From Shimia haliotis (GTDB lineage Bacteria > Pseudomonadota > Alphaproteobacteria > Rhodobacterales > Rhodobacteraceae), in assembly GCF_900114415.1 (NCBI RefSeq), contig NZ_FOSZ01000002.1:434001-498000 (forward strand): a stretch of 64,000 nt of DNA, in the 5' to 3' direction. Within the stretch, counting starts at the first letter, position 1, and each line of letters opens with the position of its first letter. The notes under the pieces were generated by a model that was not told the origin of the DNA, made no database searches, and was given only the letters and a program-made list of their open reading frames with translations. Positions 17,179 to 26,640 of this stretch are shown here, piece by piece. Both the position numbers and the translations under genes were made by a program.

Positions 17179-17928
17179 TTAGGTGATCTCCAACGCAGCC
17201 CCGTTGCGCAGGACAGCGCGAATCCGTGCTGTATAGCTATCCGCGTCCGACTCATGGTGTGTGCCCTCATGCATCACAACCGGCGCAGACAAGCGAAAAT
17301 CAGATCGCCCTCCCTTGCGCGCACGGATCAAAACCAAGCCGGCATCACGGCTTACTCGCGCCTGCAATGGTGTGACCTGCACAGACCCCAACCGGCCGGA
17401 GAACGCCGCCAAAAGACCAGGCAGCCGCTCCGCACGGTGAATGAAGCTTGCAAACCCCTTGGGCTTGAGCCGCCGTGCGGCCACATCCACCCAATCGTCA
17501 AGCGGCGTGTCCTCACCCATGGCAACCTCGCGGCCCGAATCCTGCGCCCGCGTGCTTGCTGCGCGGTCGAAATACGGCGGATTGGCGATCACGTGGTCAA
17601 ACTGGCGGTCTCGCAAACTCGCAGGCATGTCGCTTAGATCGCCGGTCACGATATCCGCCTCAATTCCGTTCAGCGCAGCATTCTGCCGTGCCAAATCTGC
17701 ATAACCCTGCTGCACCTCGATCGCACTCAAAGTCAGATCCGGCACGCGACGCGCCAGACAAAAAAGCGCGGTCCCGACACCGCAGCCCAATTCCAGCACA
17801 GACTGCCCGTCCTTCGCAGGCACCGATGCCGCCAACAATACCGGATCCACCCCAGCGCGGTATCCTTTCGCCGGTTGACGTAAAATCAGTTGCCCACCCA
17901 AAAAGGCGTTTTCGGTGAACGCGCTCAC
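17179..17928 (-). CDS. SAM-dependent methyltransferase, TrmN6-like
   Basis: The 249-residue class I methyltransferase has the SAM loop ELGCGVGTA at about 46-54 and the N6-adenine catalytic motif NPPY near 115-118. The layout, an N-terminal FLGGQLILRQPAKGYRAGVDPVLLAA segment and then the Rossmann core, matches the YfiC/TrmN6 group that methylates A37 of tRNA-Val; the exact target is inferred. The start is GTG, overlapping the stop of the DUF2007 gene as GTGA, so the two are coupled. Confidence 0.85.
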   Translation of the reverse strand: MSAFTENAFLGGQLILRQPAKGYRAGVDPVLLAASVPAKDGQSVLELGCGVGTALFCLARRVPDLTLSAIEVQQGYADLARQNAALNGIEADIVTGDLSDMPASLRDRQFDHVIANPPYFDRAASTRAQDSGREVAMGEDTPLDDWVDVAARRLKPKGFASFIHRAERLPGLLAAFSGRLGSVQVTPLQARVSRDAGLVLIRARKGGRSDFRLSAPVVMHEGTHHESDADSYTARIRAVLRNGAALEIT

Positions 17929-18146
17929 CGGGTCCGCCCCAAGGCGATTCCGTTGTCCGCCATCACAGCTTCCGCCTGATCAAGGTCTTGTCCAAGAACC
18001 ATCAACCGTCTTGGCAAAATACCAATACTGCCTTCCAGCACGCTCATATTTACGTCCATTTCAAAGCAGTCTATACCCTCTCCTTGAAGAAGGGCGGAGG
18101 CAAAGGCGATGATCGTCGGGTCGTTGCTGCGCAAAAGCTCTTTCAT
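17925..18146 (-). CDS. DUF2007 domain protein
   Basis: This is a 73-residue protein with the beta-alpha pattern of the DUF2007 putative signal-transducing family: MKELLRSNDPTIIAFASALL, then an acidic strand and a C-terminal MVLGQDLDQAEAVM helix. Such domains resemble ferredoxin-like or GlnB-type folds and are of unknown role. The start is the ATG at 18144-18146; a longer frame into the divergent ispB promoter is rejected. It is co-translated with the methyltransferase and divergent from ispB by 72 bp. Confidence 0.85.
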   Translation of the reverse strand: MKELLRSNDPTIIAFASALLQGEGIDCFEMDVNMSVLEGSIGILPRRLMVLGQDLDQAEAVMADNGIALGRTR

Positions 18147-18218
18147 ATGAAGGATGTAAGTGCAGGGCTGCGGTGTTGTCGACCCTCGCCACAAAAAGTT
18201 GAGCCGGGAAAGCGCCAT

Positions 18219-19220
18219 ATGGGTCTGGATACTATCACCAGCAAACCTCACGAAGCCCTCGCCGAACTGCTTGCGGACGACATGTCCGCGGTAAACGGCC
18301 TGATCGAAGATCGCATGGCCTCAGAACATGCCCCACGCATACCCGAAGTCACTGCGCACCTCGTTGGCGCCGGCGGCAAACGGCTTCGCCCCATGCTGAC
18401 GCTCGCCGCCGCGCGGTTGTGTGGCTATGAAGGTCCGTTTCATATTCACTTGGCCGCAACCGTGGAGTTTATCCATACCGCGACTTTGCTGCATGATGAC
18501 GTTGTCGACGAGAGCGCCCAACGGCGCGGACGTCCGACCGCGAACCTGCTTTGGGACAACAAAAGCTCGGTTCTTGTGGGGGATTACCTGTTTTCCCGCA
18601 GTTTCCAGCTGATGACGGAAACCGGCAACATTGATGTGTTGCGGATCCTGTCAAACGCCTCCGCGACCATCGCCGAAGGCGAAGTGCTGCAACTGACCGC
18701 AGCGACGGATTTGAAAACCACCGAAGGCATTTACCTTCAGGTTGTGCGCGGCAAAACAGCGGCGCTCTTCTCTGCGGCAACCGAAGTTGGCGGCGTGATC
18801 GCCGGGGCGGATGCCGACAATGTCCAAGCCCTGTTTGACTACGGCGACGCGCTTGGCATCGCCTTCCAGATTGCAGACGACTTGCTGGATTACCAGGGCG
18901 ACAGCGCCCAAACCGGCAAGAACGTCGGCGATGATTTCCGCGAGCGCAAACTGACGCTTCCTGTGATCAAAGCGGTGGCTCAAGCCACGGACGAAGAACG
19001 CGCGTTCTGGATACGCACCATCGAGAAAGGCCGTCAGGAAGAAGGCGATCTGGACCATGCTATGGCCCTGATGGACAAATATGGCACCCTTGCCGCAACC
19101 CGCGACGATGCGCTCGACTGGGCCGCAAAAGCCAAGTCCGCGATCTCCCGCCTGCCGGACCATGAGATTCGCGCGCTGCTAGGTGGTATTGCCGATTATG
19201 TGGTCGCCCGCCTGAATTGA
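18219..19220 (+). CDS. ispB: Polyprenyl diphosphate synthase (ubiquinone side chain)
   Basis: The 333-residue trans-prenyltransferase elongates farnesyl diphosphate with isopentenyl diphosphate to the long chain used for ubiquinone. The first aspartate-rich motif is DDVVD at 93-97 and the second DDLLD at about 220-224. GGKRLRP at 52-58 is the substrate-binding loop. Alphaproteobacteria normally make a C50 chain (ubiquinone-10), so the product is probably decaprenyl; chain length is not proven by sequence. The ATG at 18219 is chosen; the longer open frame overlaps the divergent gene. ispE follows in the opposite direction. Confidence 0.93.
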   Translation: MGLDTITSKPHEALAELLADDMSAVNGLIEDRMASEHAPRIPEVTAHLVGAGGKRLRPMLTLAAARLCGYEGPFHIHLAATVEFIHTATLLHDDVVDESAQRRGRPTANLLWDNKSSVLVGDYLFSRSFQLMTETGNIDVLRILSNASATIAEGEVLQLTAATDLKTTEGIYLQVVRGKTAALFSAATEVGGVIAGADADNVQALFDYGDALGIAFQIADDLLDYQGDSAQTGKNVGDDFRERKLTLPVIKAVAQATDEERAFWIRTIEKGRQEEGDLDHAMALMDKYGTLAATRDDALDWAAKAKSAISRLPDHEIRALLGGIADYVVARLN

Positions 19221-19233
19221 TCGCGTTTGTGAG

Positions 19234-20085
19234 CTATCGAAACTTTACGCCGCAGTCTTCGGTTGGAACAATCCACCACTTCGGGAAATCGCGGCGCAGC
19301 TGGGCCAATGCCTGATCGCGCAGTGCGACAGTTTTGAAGATGCCAAAGCACGTCGCACCCGAGCCGGACATACGTGCCAGCAGACACCCGCGGCTCAGGC
19401 GAAGCTCGTCCAGGCATGCCCCAATCACAGGCTCGATCGCAATTGCCGGCGCTTCCAAATCATTGCGCTGTTCCGCAAGCCACGACACCGCCACATCGTC
19501 TTGAGACCAATCAGGAAACGCCTCTGGCATTGCGGAATTATTCTTATTGGGAAGTGCTTTGAATACCTTGGGGGTTGGCACGTCCACGCGCGGATTGACC
19601 AAAATCATCGGCCAATCGCACCCTGTACTCAGTCGGCTGATCTGCTCTCCGATTCCTGCCATTCTTGTCAAATCAGGTTCAAGGCAGACCGGCACATCCG
19701 CACCGAGTTTCAATATCTCTTCCCCCGAAGGAATTGGAATATTGTATAACGTTGTCAAGGCTCTCAGCGCGGCAGCGGCATCTGATGAACCGCCGCCGAC
19801 CCCCGCGGCAGCAGGTAAGTGCTTTTCTAGCGTGATCTTGGCTTTTACTCCAAGTAGCTCGGCGGCTTGAAAAACAAGATTGCGGTGATCTGTTGGTGCT
19901 CCCGCAGCAAACGGTCCGACCACAGTGACAGTCGTTTCATCCGCCGCTTGGACCGTGATCTTGTCGCCCACATCCGCAAACATCACCAAAGAATCAAGCA
20001 GATGATAGCCATCCGCCCGTTGTCCCGTCACATGAAGCGTTAAATTGACCTTTGCAGGCGCAAAGGCTTCAGCCGTCCGAGCCAT
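19234..20085 (-). CDS. ispE: 4-diphosphocytidyl-2-C-methyl-D-erythritol kinase
   Basis: The GHMP-type kinase phosphorylates CDP-methylerythritol in the non-mevalonate isoprenoid pathway. At 283 residues the length is normal. PAKVNL at 10-15 contains the catalytic Lys, the ATP loop PAAAGVGGGSSDAAAAL is at 91-107, and the third motif MSGSGATCF is near the C terminus. The start overlaps the end of the upstream TPR gene by 17 bases, implying co-transcription. Convergent with ispB, so the two isoprenoid genes sit tail to tail. Confidence 0.95.
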   Translation of the reverse strand: MARTAEAFAPAKVNLTLHVTGQRADGYHLLDSLVMFADVGDKITVQAADETTVTVVGPFAAGAPTDHRNLVFQAAELLGVKAKITLEKHLPAAAGVGGGSSDAAAALRALTTLYNIPIPSGEEILKLGADVPVCLEPDLTRMAGIGEQISRLSTGCDWPMILVNPRVDVPTPKVFKALPNKNNSAMPEAFPDWSQDDVAVSWLAEQRNDLEAPAIAIEPVIGACLDELRLSRGCLLARMSGSGATCFGIFKTVALRDQALAQLRRDFPKWWIVPTEDCGVKFR

Positions 20086-21781
20086 CGACCACTTTCAAAG
20101 GTTCAGACCCTTCTTCCTGCAAAACCGCATCCAGGCCGATCTCAAGCTTGCGGCGGATCCGGTCCGGCTTGGCCTCTTCGGCGGTCTCTTCATCCACAAA
20201 ACTCAAAGCACGGCGCCACTGGAACTGTGCCTCAAGTTTGCGTCCCACCGCCCAGAAACTGTCGCCCAAATGATCATTGACCACCGGATCAACCGGCATC
20301 AATTCAGCGGCCCGCTCCATCTGCACAACGGCCTCTTCATAGCGACCAAGGCGGAAAAGAACCCAACCAAGGCTGTCTATGATATACCCGCTGTCAGGGC
20401 GCGCAGCGACCGCACGTTCGATCATATCCAGCGCTTCATCCAGCTTGATCTGCTTTTCGACCAGCGAATACCCGAGATAGTTCAGAACCTGAGGCTGCTC
20501 GGGGTTGAGCTCCAGCGCCTTGCGGAAATCCGCCTCGGCCTGCTCCCAATTGTCGAGCCGCTCATGGGAAATTCCGCGGGCGTAAAACAGGAACCACTGG
20601 TGTTGCTCCAGCGACTCAAATATCTCGATCGACGTGTCATAGGCGGCCACCGCGTTCTCAAAGTCGCGTTCTTGGCGATGCAAATCCCCCAAGGCCGAAT
20701 GCACATAGGGCAAGTCGCCCTGACTGCGCGCCAGTTGTTCCAAAACTTCGATTGCCGCTTCGGTTTTGCCGGATTCACGTAACGCCTCCGCACGCCCCAT
20801 TTCGGCTGCGTGGAACGACGGGTGGTCCGCGGGCACCCGTTTGTAGGCCTGCGAGGCCAATTCGTACTGATTGAGCGTTTCCAACAGCTCCGCCGTCATC
20901 AGGATCGCTTCAATGTGATCGGGCCTAAGGCTTTCCGCCACTCGTGAATACAGCAGGGTATAATCCGCGCTGGCTTCATTCTGCAACGCGCTGCCGATGG
21001 TGTAATACACCTCCGCAATCCCATCCTGCGCGCCGCGCACGTGGGTGAATGGCAATTGCTCCCCGGCCTTTAAAGCCGCCTGCATCTGGCGCAACTCCGG
21101 ATCAAGATCGGCGCCAAACACCTCATCCAACAACGCCAGAGCATCAGTGTTGCGCTCCAACTGACTCAGCACTTCGACTTCTGCCATGACACCGCGCCGC
21201 GTGCGTTGCAGCCCGTTTTCTGCGCCATTGGCAAAAATCTTGTCCGCGCCCTCAAAATCGCCAACAGAAGCAAGGGCCAAGGCCCTGTGATATGCGGCAA
21301 AACCGGAAAGGCCGGGCTCAGCCGCCACGGCATCAAAGGCGTTAAGTGCTTCGGACATGTCGCCTCGTCCGATCTGGGCCCAAGCCTTCATCAAACCATC
21401 AACCAACGGCCCGATGCCGCTCGCCTCCAATCGTTCCAAAACGTCGGAATACTGCCCGTCTTTCACCATGCCCGAGGTGATGACCATCTCGGCAATCTGG
21501 CTTTGGAAACCTTCTCCGTCCAGCTTGCGCGCAATCGGCATCGCCCGTTCGATCTGCCCCAGCGCCATAAAGGCCAGCACTGCGTTTTCCAAAAGCCCGG
21601 GGTTAGAGGGATCGCGCATCAACGCTTCGGAATAATACCGCGCCGAATTGGTGTAATCGCTGCCATAGCTCGCCTGCCGCGCTGCCAGATACGGGCCGGC
21701 AAAACTGTCGGCAACCGCAGGAAGCGCCAATGCGGCCACCAGCGCTGAAACGGCGACCGAGCGGAAAAAACGATGTGCCAC
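20069..21781 (-). CDS. Secreted tetratricopeptide-repeat protein
   Basis: The protein has 570 residues from the GTG at 21779-21781, chosen because AAAAGGGAG lies seven bases upstream and it places a signal peptide (FFRSVAVSALVAALALPAVA) at the N terminus; an in-frame GTG at 21835 would add 18 residues. The rest is helical TPR repeats, clear in the C-terminal half (DYTLLYSRVAESL, NWEQAEADFRKALELNPEQP, YEEAVVQMERAAEL). It is likely a periplasmic or outer-membrane assembly scaffold. Downstream ispE overlaps it by 17 bases. Confidence 0.85.
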   Translation of the reverse strand: MAHRFFRSVAVSALVAALALPAVADSFAGPYLAARQASYGSDYTNSARYYSEALMRDPSNPGLLENAVLAFMALGQIERAMPIARKLDGEGFQSQIAEMVITSGMVKDGQYSDVLERLEASGIGPLVDGLMKAWAQIGRGDMSEALNAFDAVAAEPGLSGFAAYHRALALASVGDFEGADKIFANGAENGLQRTRRGVMAEVEVLSQLERNTDALALLDEVFGADLDPELRQMQAALKAGEQLPFTHVRGAQDGIAEVYYTIGSALQNEASADYTLLYSRVAESLRPDHIEAILMTAELLETLNQYELASQAYKRVPADHPSFHAAEMGRAEALRESGKTEAAIEVLEQLARSQGDLPYVHSALGDLHRQERDFENAVAAYDTSIEIFESLEQHQWFLFYARGISHERLDNWEQAEADFRKALELNPEQPQVLNYLGYSLVEKQIKLDEALDMIERAVAARPDSGYIIDSLGWVLFRLGRYEEAVVQMERAAELMPVDPVVNDHLGDSFWAVGRKLEAQFQWRRALSFVDEETAEEAKPDRIRRKLEIGLDAVLQEEGSEPLKVVDGSDG

Positions 21782-21838
21782 AGGCAACTCCCTTTTCAAA
21801 TCATCAAGGAAGGGTAGTCCGCGCTCTTCAGACACGCA

Positions 21839-21864
21839 ATGGGGCGACCCGCAGGCCGCCCCAT
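21839..21864. terminator. Hairpin downstream of the ETF-QO gene
   Basis: The stem ATGGGGCG/CGCCCCAT with a 10-base loop lies between ETF-QO and the TPR gene. The T tract is on the plus-strand side only, so on the leftward transcript it may be a weak terminator or processing site. Confidence 0.45.
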
Positions 21865-21893
21865 CTTTTTCGTCAAATCTTTGCGACCACCGA

Positions 21894-23549
21894 TCACATG
21901 TTCGGATAGTTCGGCCCGTCGCCGCCCTGCGGCGTGGTCCATGTGATGTTCTGGCTGGGGTCTTTGATGTCGCAGGTTTTGCAGTGAACGCAGTTCTGGA
22001 AGTTCACAACAAAGCGCGGCTCGTTGCCTTCCTCCTCGACCACTTCGTAAACACCGGCGGGGCAATATCGCTGTGCCGGCTCTGCGAATTTCGGCAGGTT
22101 GACCGAGATCGGCTTGTCGGGGTCGGCCAGACGCAAATGGCACGGCTGGCTTTCCTCGTGGTTGGTCATCGAGAAGCTGACGTTGGTCAGGCGGTCAAAA
22201 GACAGCTTGCCATCGGGCTTGGGATAATCGATCGGCTTGTGCTTGCTGGCTTCTTCGGTCGCCTCGGCGTCGTTTTTGCCATGCTTGAGTGTGCCAAAGA
22301 GCGAGAAGCCGCCGGTAAGGGTCTGGAACCACATATCAAAACCACCCAGCGCCAGAGACGCGGTGAGGCCCCACTTGGACCACATCGGTTTAACGTTGCG
22401 CACCTTCTTGAGGTCTTTGCCGATGGCGCCGCCACGCACGTCCTCTTCGTAGGGGGTCAGCTCATCACCGGACCGCTCCGCCTTGATCGCATCAAACGCC
22501 GCCTCGGCCGCTGCCTTGCCCGAAAGCATTGCGTTGTGGTTGCCCTTGATCCGCGGCACGTTGACCATGCCCGCAGAACAGCCAAGCAATGCCACGCCAG
22601 GCGCAACAAGCTTCGGCATCGACTGATACCCGCCTTCGGTGATCGCCCGTGCGCCATAGGCCACGCGCTTGCCGCCTTCCAGCAGTTCCGCAATCATCGG
22701 ATGATGCTTGAAGCGCTGGAATTCCATATAGGGGAACAGATGCGGGTTCTTGTAGTTCAGATGCACCACAAAGCCGACATACACCTGATTGTTCTCCAGG
22801 TGATAGACAAAGGAGCCGCCGCCAGCGTTGGAGTTCAGCGGCCAACCCATAGTGTGGGTGACAGTGCCTTCCTTGTGCTTGGCTGGGTCTATCTCCCAGA
22901 TTTCCTTCATGCCGACGCCGTATTTCTGCGGCTCTTTACCGGCCTGCAGGTCATACTTTTCGATCACTTCCTTGGACAGCGAACCGCGCACGCCTTCCCC
23001 GAGGAACACATATTTGCCGTGCAGTTCCATGCCCGGCTCGGTGTTCGGGCCATAGGAGCCGTCCTCCTCAAGACCAAAGACACCGGCAACCACGCCTTTG
23101 ACTTCGCCGTTATCGCCGTAAACCAGCTCGGAACACGCCATACCCGGGAAGATTTCAACGCCCAGTTCTTCAGCCTGCTCCGCCATCCAGCGACACACGT
23201 TGCCCATAGAGACAATGTAGTTGCCGTGGTTGTTCATCAGCGGCGGCATCGGGAAGTTCGGCACACGGATCTCGCCCGCCTCGCCAAGCATGTAGAAATT
23301 GTCTTCGTTCACCGGCGTATTGAGCGGCGCGCCTTTTTCTTTCCAATCCGGAATCAGCGCATCAAGTCCGCAAGGATCAAGCACCGCGCCCGACAGGATG
23401 TGCGCCCCGACTTCGGATCCTTTTTCGAGAACCACCACATTGAGGTCCGCATCCAACTGTTTCAGACGGATCGCCGCCGACAGGCCCGCGGGGCCTGCAC
23501 CGACGATGACAACGTCATATTCCATGGCTTCGCGTTCGATTTCCGACAT
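21894..23549 (-). CDS. Electron transfer flavoprotein-ubiquinone oxidoreductase
   Basis: This 551-residue membrane-associated FAD and 4Fe-4S enzyme passes electrons from ETF, reduced by acyl-CoA and other dehydrogenases, to ubiquinone. The FAD Rossmann motif GAGPAG is at 17-22. The cluster cysteines are near the C terminus at C496, C520, C523 and C526 (CPAG and NCVHCKTCD). HSGAVLDP-like and GEGVRG segments match the family. The ATG at 23549 has GGGAAG upstream. It fits functionally with the acyl-CoA dehydrogenase at 32338. No etfA or etfB is in the window. Confidence 0.95.
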   Translation of the reverse strand: MSEIEREAMEYDVVIVGAGPAGLSAAIRLKQLDADLNVVVLEKGSEVGAHILSGAVLDPCGLDALIPDWKEKGAPLNTPVNEDNFYMLGEAGEIRVPNFPMPPLMNNHGNYIVSMGNVCRWMAEQAEELGVEIFPGMACSELVYGDNGEVKGVVAGVFGLEEDGSYGPNTEPGMELHGKYVFLGEGVRGSLSKEVIEKYDLQAGKEPQKYGVGMKEIWEIDPAKHKEGTVTHTMGWPLNSNAGGGSFVYHLENNQVYVGFVVHLNYKNPHLFPYMEFQRFKHHPMIAELLEGGKRVAYGARAITEGGYQSMPKLVAPGVALLGCSAGMVNVPRIKGNHNAMLSGKAAAEAAFDAIKAERSGDELTPYEEDVRGGAIGKDLKKVRNVKPMWSKWGLTASLALGGFDMWFQTLTGGFSLFGTLKHGKNDAEATEEASKHKPIDYPKPDGKLSFDRLTNVSFSMTNHEESQPCHLRLADPDKPISVNLPKFAEPAQRYCPAGVYEVVEEEGNEPRFVVNFQNCVHCKTCDIKDPSQNITWTTPQGGDGPNYPNM

Positions 23550-23803
23550 TGGCTTCCCTTCCCGGATCGCTGGCGTAATATTGTTTCGCAGTTGCTAGCC
23601 TGAGTTTTACGCTTCGGTCAATCGGAACCCAACGACATTTCATCGGAAAACGACATGTTTCGCTGCGGCACAGCATAATTGTGCCCTCATCACGCTCTGC
23701 TCTTGCATTTCAAGAGCGCCTTGGGGCAAGTTGCGCCACATGTTTTACGAATGACCCGCCCCCGCGTGCGTTTGCCGGGGCCAATAACCAACGGGACTGC
23801 CTC

Positions 23804-24274
23804 ATGGACAAACTACCGATGACCCGCGCCGGCTATGCGGCGCTCGAAACAGAATTGAAGCAGCTCAAGACCGTTGAACGCCCGGCGATCATCGAAGCCA
23901 TTGCCTCCGCGCGGGAACTTGGCGACCTTAAGGAAAACGCCGAGTATCACTCCGCACGCGAAAAGCAGGGCTTTATCGAAGGCCGCATCAAAGAACTCGA
24001 AGGCGTGATCGGTCTCGCCGAGGTCATCGACCCGACAAGCTTGTCCGGATCCATCAAGTTCGGCGCCACAGTCGCCTTGGTCGATGAAGACACCGACGAG
24101 GAAAAGACATGGCAGATCGTCGGTGAACACGAAGCCAACGTCGAAAACGGGCTCCTGAACATCAAATCACCTCTGGCGCGCGCGCTGATTGGCAAAGACG
24201 AAGGTGACAGCGTCGAAGTCCGCACTCCGGGTGGCGAAAAAAGCTACGAAGTTCTGTCTATCGTTTTCAAATGA
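23804..24274 (+). CDS. greA: Transcription elongation factor GreA
   Basis: The 156-residue factor rescues backtracked RNA polymerase by stimulating transcript cleavage. The N-terminal coiled coil (about 1-75) carries the acidic tip between the two helices, with SARELGDLKENAEYHSAREKQ matching the family signature region. The C-terminal FKBP-like domain includes the IGKDEGDSVEV segment. The ATG at 23804 gives normal length; a longer frame upstream has no support. The downstream membrane-protein gene starts inside its stop as ATGA. Confidence 0.95.
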   Translation: MDKLPMTRAGYAALETELKQLKTVERPAIIEAIASARELGDLKENAEYHSAREKQGFIEGRIKELEGVIGLAEVIDPTSLSGSIKFGATVALVDEDTDEEKTWQIVGEHEANVENGLLNIKSPLARALIGKDEGDSVEVRTPGGEKSYEVLSIVFK

Positions 24275-25317
24275 GCCAAGCCAACGGTCAAAAAAAAGGG
24301 ACAGAGGACCGCGACGGCAAGTCAACTCCTCTGGGCATCTACGACAAACCACGCGTGCCGGCTGTCACCGGCATCGAGGTGATTGCCGTCGGGCTAAGCT
24401 TTGTCTGGCTCACGGCCGCGGTGGTGTTTTTTCTGGTTCTAGACCCCAACGCTTTGGGTCAGGTGGACAACCTGCGCTTCATCATGACGTTGCTCGCGGT
24501 CTTTATGCCCGTCGCGATGATCTGGGTCGCGGCCACCGCCGCACGCTCAGCGCGTGTTGTGCGCGAAGAAAGCGCCCGCCTTCAAGCCGCCATCGACGGC
24601 ATGCGCCGCACCTATGTGGCGCAATCCCGCGGCGCCCAGATCCAAGGAACTTCAGAACCCTCTGTGGCCCGAAAGCTCGACGAAATCGCTGCGGCCACCC
24701 GCAAGACAGAAACCGCACTGGCGACGTTTTCCAGCAGCCGCGACCGCGACACCGGCATTCGCAAACCCGCAGAGAAAACCCAAACGGCAAGCAGCGAAAA
24801 TCAAGGGCTTTTGGAGTTGGGGACACCAGCCGAAGATCTCGGGCCGCCGCTGTCACGCGACGATTTCATTTCCGCTCTGAACTTTCCGGAAAACGCCGAT
24901 GATGCGGTGGGCTTCGCAGCCCTGCGCAAAGCGCTCAAGGACCGAAAGGCCGCGCATCTTATTCAGGCCAGCCAAGACATTCTCACGCTTCTCAGTCAGG
25001 ACGGGATCTATATGGACGATCTGCGTCCTGATCTGGCACGCCCCGAGGTCTGGCGCCATTTCGCCGCCGGAGACCGTGGCCGCTCGATCGCTGCGCTTGG
25101 TGGCGTACGCGACCGCAGCTCTCTGGCCTTGGCGGCCGGACGCATGAAACAGGATCCGATCTTCCGCGACGCCGCGCATCACTTTTTGCGCCGTTTCGAC
25201 AAAAGCTTTGTTGAGTTTGAGGAAACCGCCACAGACGCGGAAATCGCACGGCTTGCCGACACACGCACCGCGCGGGCTTTCATGTTGCTGGGCCGTGTTG
25301 CCGGTATTTTTGACTGA
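24271..25317 (+). CDS. Two-helix membrane protein, unknown
   Basis: The 348-residue protein has two hydrophobic helices near the N terminus (about 34-60 and 70-90), a helical, possibly coiled-coil stretch after them (ARVVREESARLQAAIDGM), a Ser/Thr-rich linker, and a C-terminal helical domain from about 185 to the end. It is translationally coupled to greA by ATGA overlap. No family is recognised; such proteins are, from memory, found beside greA in Rhodobacterales. The C-terminal domain contains repeated Arg/Asp pairs but no catalytic motif. Confidence 0.75.
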   Translation: MSQANGQKKGTEDRDGKSTPLGIYDKPRVPAVTGIEVIAVGLSFVWLTAAVVFFLVLDPNALGQVDNLRFIMTLLAVFMPVAMIWVAATAARSARVVREESARLQAAIDGMRRTYVAQSRGAQIQGTSEPSVARKLDEIAAATRKTETALATFSSSRDRDTGIRKPAEKTQTASSENQGLLELGTPAEDLGPPLSRDDFISALNFPENADDAVGFAALRKALKDRKAAHLIQASQDILTLLSQDGIYMDDLRPDLARPEVWRHFAAGDRGRSIAALGGVRDRSSLALAAGRMKQDPIFRDAAHHFLRRFDKSFVEFEETATDAEIARLADTRTARAFMLLGRVAGIFD

Positions 25318-25374
25318 TCCAAGAAGGGGGCGAACCCGTTTGCCCCAAAGGTACTTTTGCCGGAAAGAAAGCGC

Positions 25375-26640
25375 CTAAAGGCCAAAGGACGCGTAGCTGT
25401 AAAACGCCACGGGTGTGCCCGGCTCAATGTCCTGAGCCTCATCCGGCAACTCGACCAGCCCCTCAGCCCAGCTCAGACCGCTGATCCGGCCAGACCCTTC
25501 GGAGGCAAACACTTCGACCGCGCCGTTTTGCAGGCGGGCGCGTAGGTATTCACGGCGACCGGCCTTTTTGCGTTTGCCAAACTGCGCGGGCAACATAAGC
25601 GGCGTGGGCATCTGCCAACCTTCACCAGCCAGCGCGCCCATAGCCGGACGCGCAAACACCAGCGTGCACACCATGGCCGCCACCGGATTTCCCGGCAGAC
25701 CGAACACCGGCTTGCGGTTCCACATACCGAGTGCCAAAGGGCGACCCGGCTTTATGGCCAACCGCCACAGCGTCATGGCTCCGCTTTCATTTAACAAGGC
25801 TGACAAGTGGTCCTCATCCCCAGCGGATGCGCCTCCCGAGGTCAAAATCAAATCCGCATCTTGCGCTGCCTGATCCAGCATCGCCCGAAGCTGATCCCGA
25901 TCATCCGGCGCACGCCCCGCGTCCACAGGCTCAAACCCGAACTGTTCTATCATCGCCAGAAGCATTGGGCGATTGGCGTCAAAAATCTGATCTGCCCGCG
26001 CTTGCTCCCCAGGTTGTGCCAACTCGTCGCCGGTAGACAAAACCGCCACCCGCAACCTTTTGCGCACCGACAGCTCTGACATGCCAGTCGCCGCCGCAAG
26101 GGCCAGATCGGCTGGCGTCAGCCGCCGCCCCGCAGGCAGGATTACGTCGCCCGCGTTCACATCCTCTCCGGCGCGCCGGATATTGGCGCCTGACTTAAGG
26201 CCTCCGTGAAAAGCGATTTGCGCGCCGTCCGTTGTCACGTCTTCCTGAAGGATGACGGTGTCCACGCCATCGGGGACAGTGGCGCCCGTCAAAATGCGGA
26301 TGGCGTGGCCCTCCGGCAACTGACCATGATAAGGCGCCCCAGCCGCAGATCGGCCATCCACCAGCGGCAAGCTGTTTGGCCCCTCGGTTGTGTCCGCAAG
26401 GCGCAGCCCATATCCGTCAACCGCCGAATTGGGCTGCGGCGGATTGGAACGTTGCGCGAAAGCATTTTCGGCCAAAACCCGATCCAGCGCAGCGTCCAGC
26501 GCCACTGTCTCGCTGCCGACCACGACCGACAACCGCGCCCGCAGCATGTCATGCGCCTCCGAGACCGGAGTCCAATGGGTGCCGGGCGGCAAAGAAAAAC
26601 AGTCGTTCGTCAATGGCGGTGGCGCCAGCGGCTCAGACAT
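25375..26640 (-). CDS. moeA: Molybdopterin molybdenumtransferase
   Basis: The gephyrin-like enzyme inserts molybdate into adenylated molybdopterin to complete Moco. At 421 residues the length is normal. NSAVDGYGLR near 71-80, the TGATVPDGVDTVI segment and the active-site GGASAGDEDH follow the MoeA domain order, with PGRPLALG and LPGNPVA toward the end. The start lies inside the end of mobB (8-base overlap). It is the last gene of the fdhD-mobA-mobB-moeA operon and converges on the greA-linked gene. Confidence 0.95.
   Translation of the reverse strand: MSEPLAPPPLTNDCFSLPPGTHWTPVSEAHDMLRARLSVVVGSETVALDAALDRVLAENAFAQRSNPPQPNSAVDGYGLRLADTTEGPNSLPLVDGRSAAGAPYHGQLPEGHAIRILTGATVPDGVDTVILQEDVTTDGAQIAFHGGLKSGANIRRAGEDVNAGDVILPAGRRLTPADLALAAATGMSELSVRKRLRVAVLSTGDELAQPGEQARADQIFDANRPMLLAMIEQFGFEPVDAGRAPDDRDQLRAMLDQAAQDADLILTSGGASAGDEDHLSALLNESGAMTLWRLAIKPGRPLALGMWNRKPVFGLPGNPVAAMVCTLVFARPAMGALAGEGWQMPTPLMLPAQFGKRKKAGRREYLRARLQNGAVEVFASEGSGRISGLSWAEGLVELPDEAQDIEPGTPVAFYSYASFGL

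Noticed and set aside
21984-23603. Plus-strand 539-codon frame opposite ETF-QO
   Set aside because: Its composition (many His and Arg residues) and complete overlap with a certain gene mark it as a shadow.
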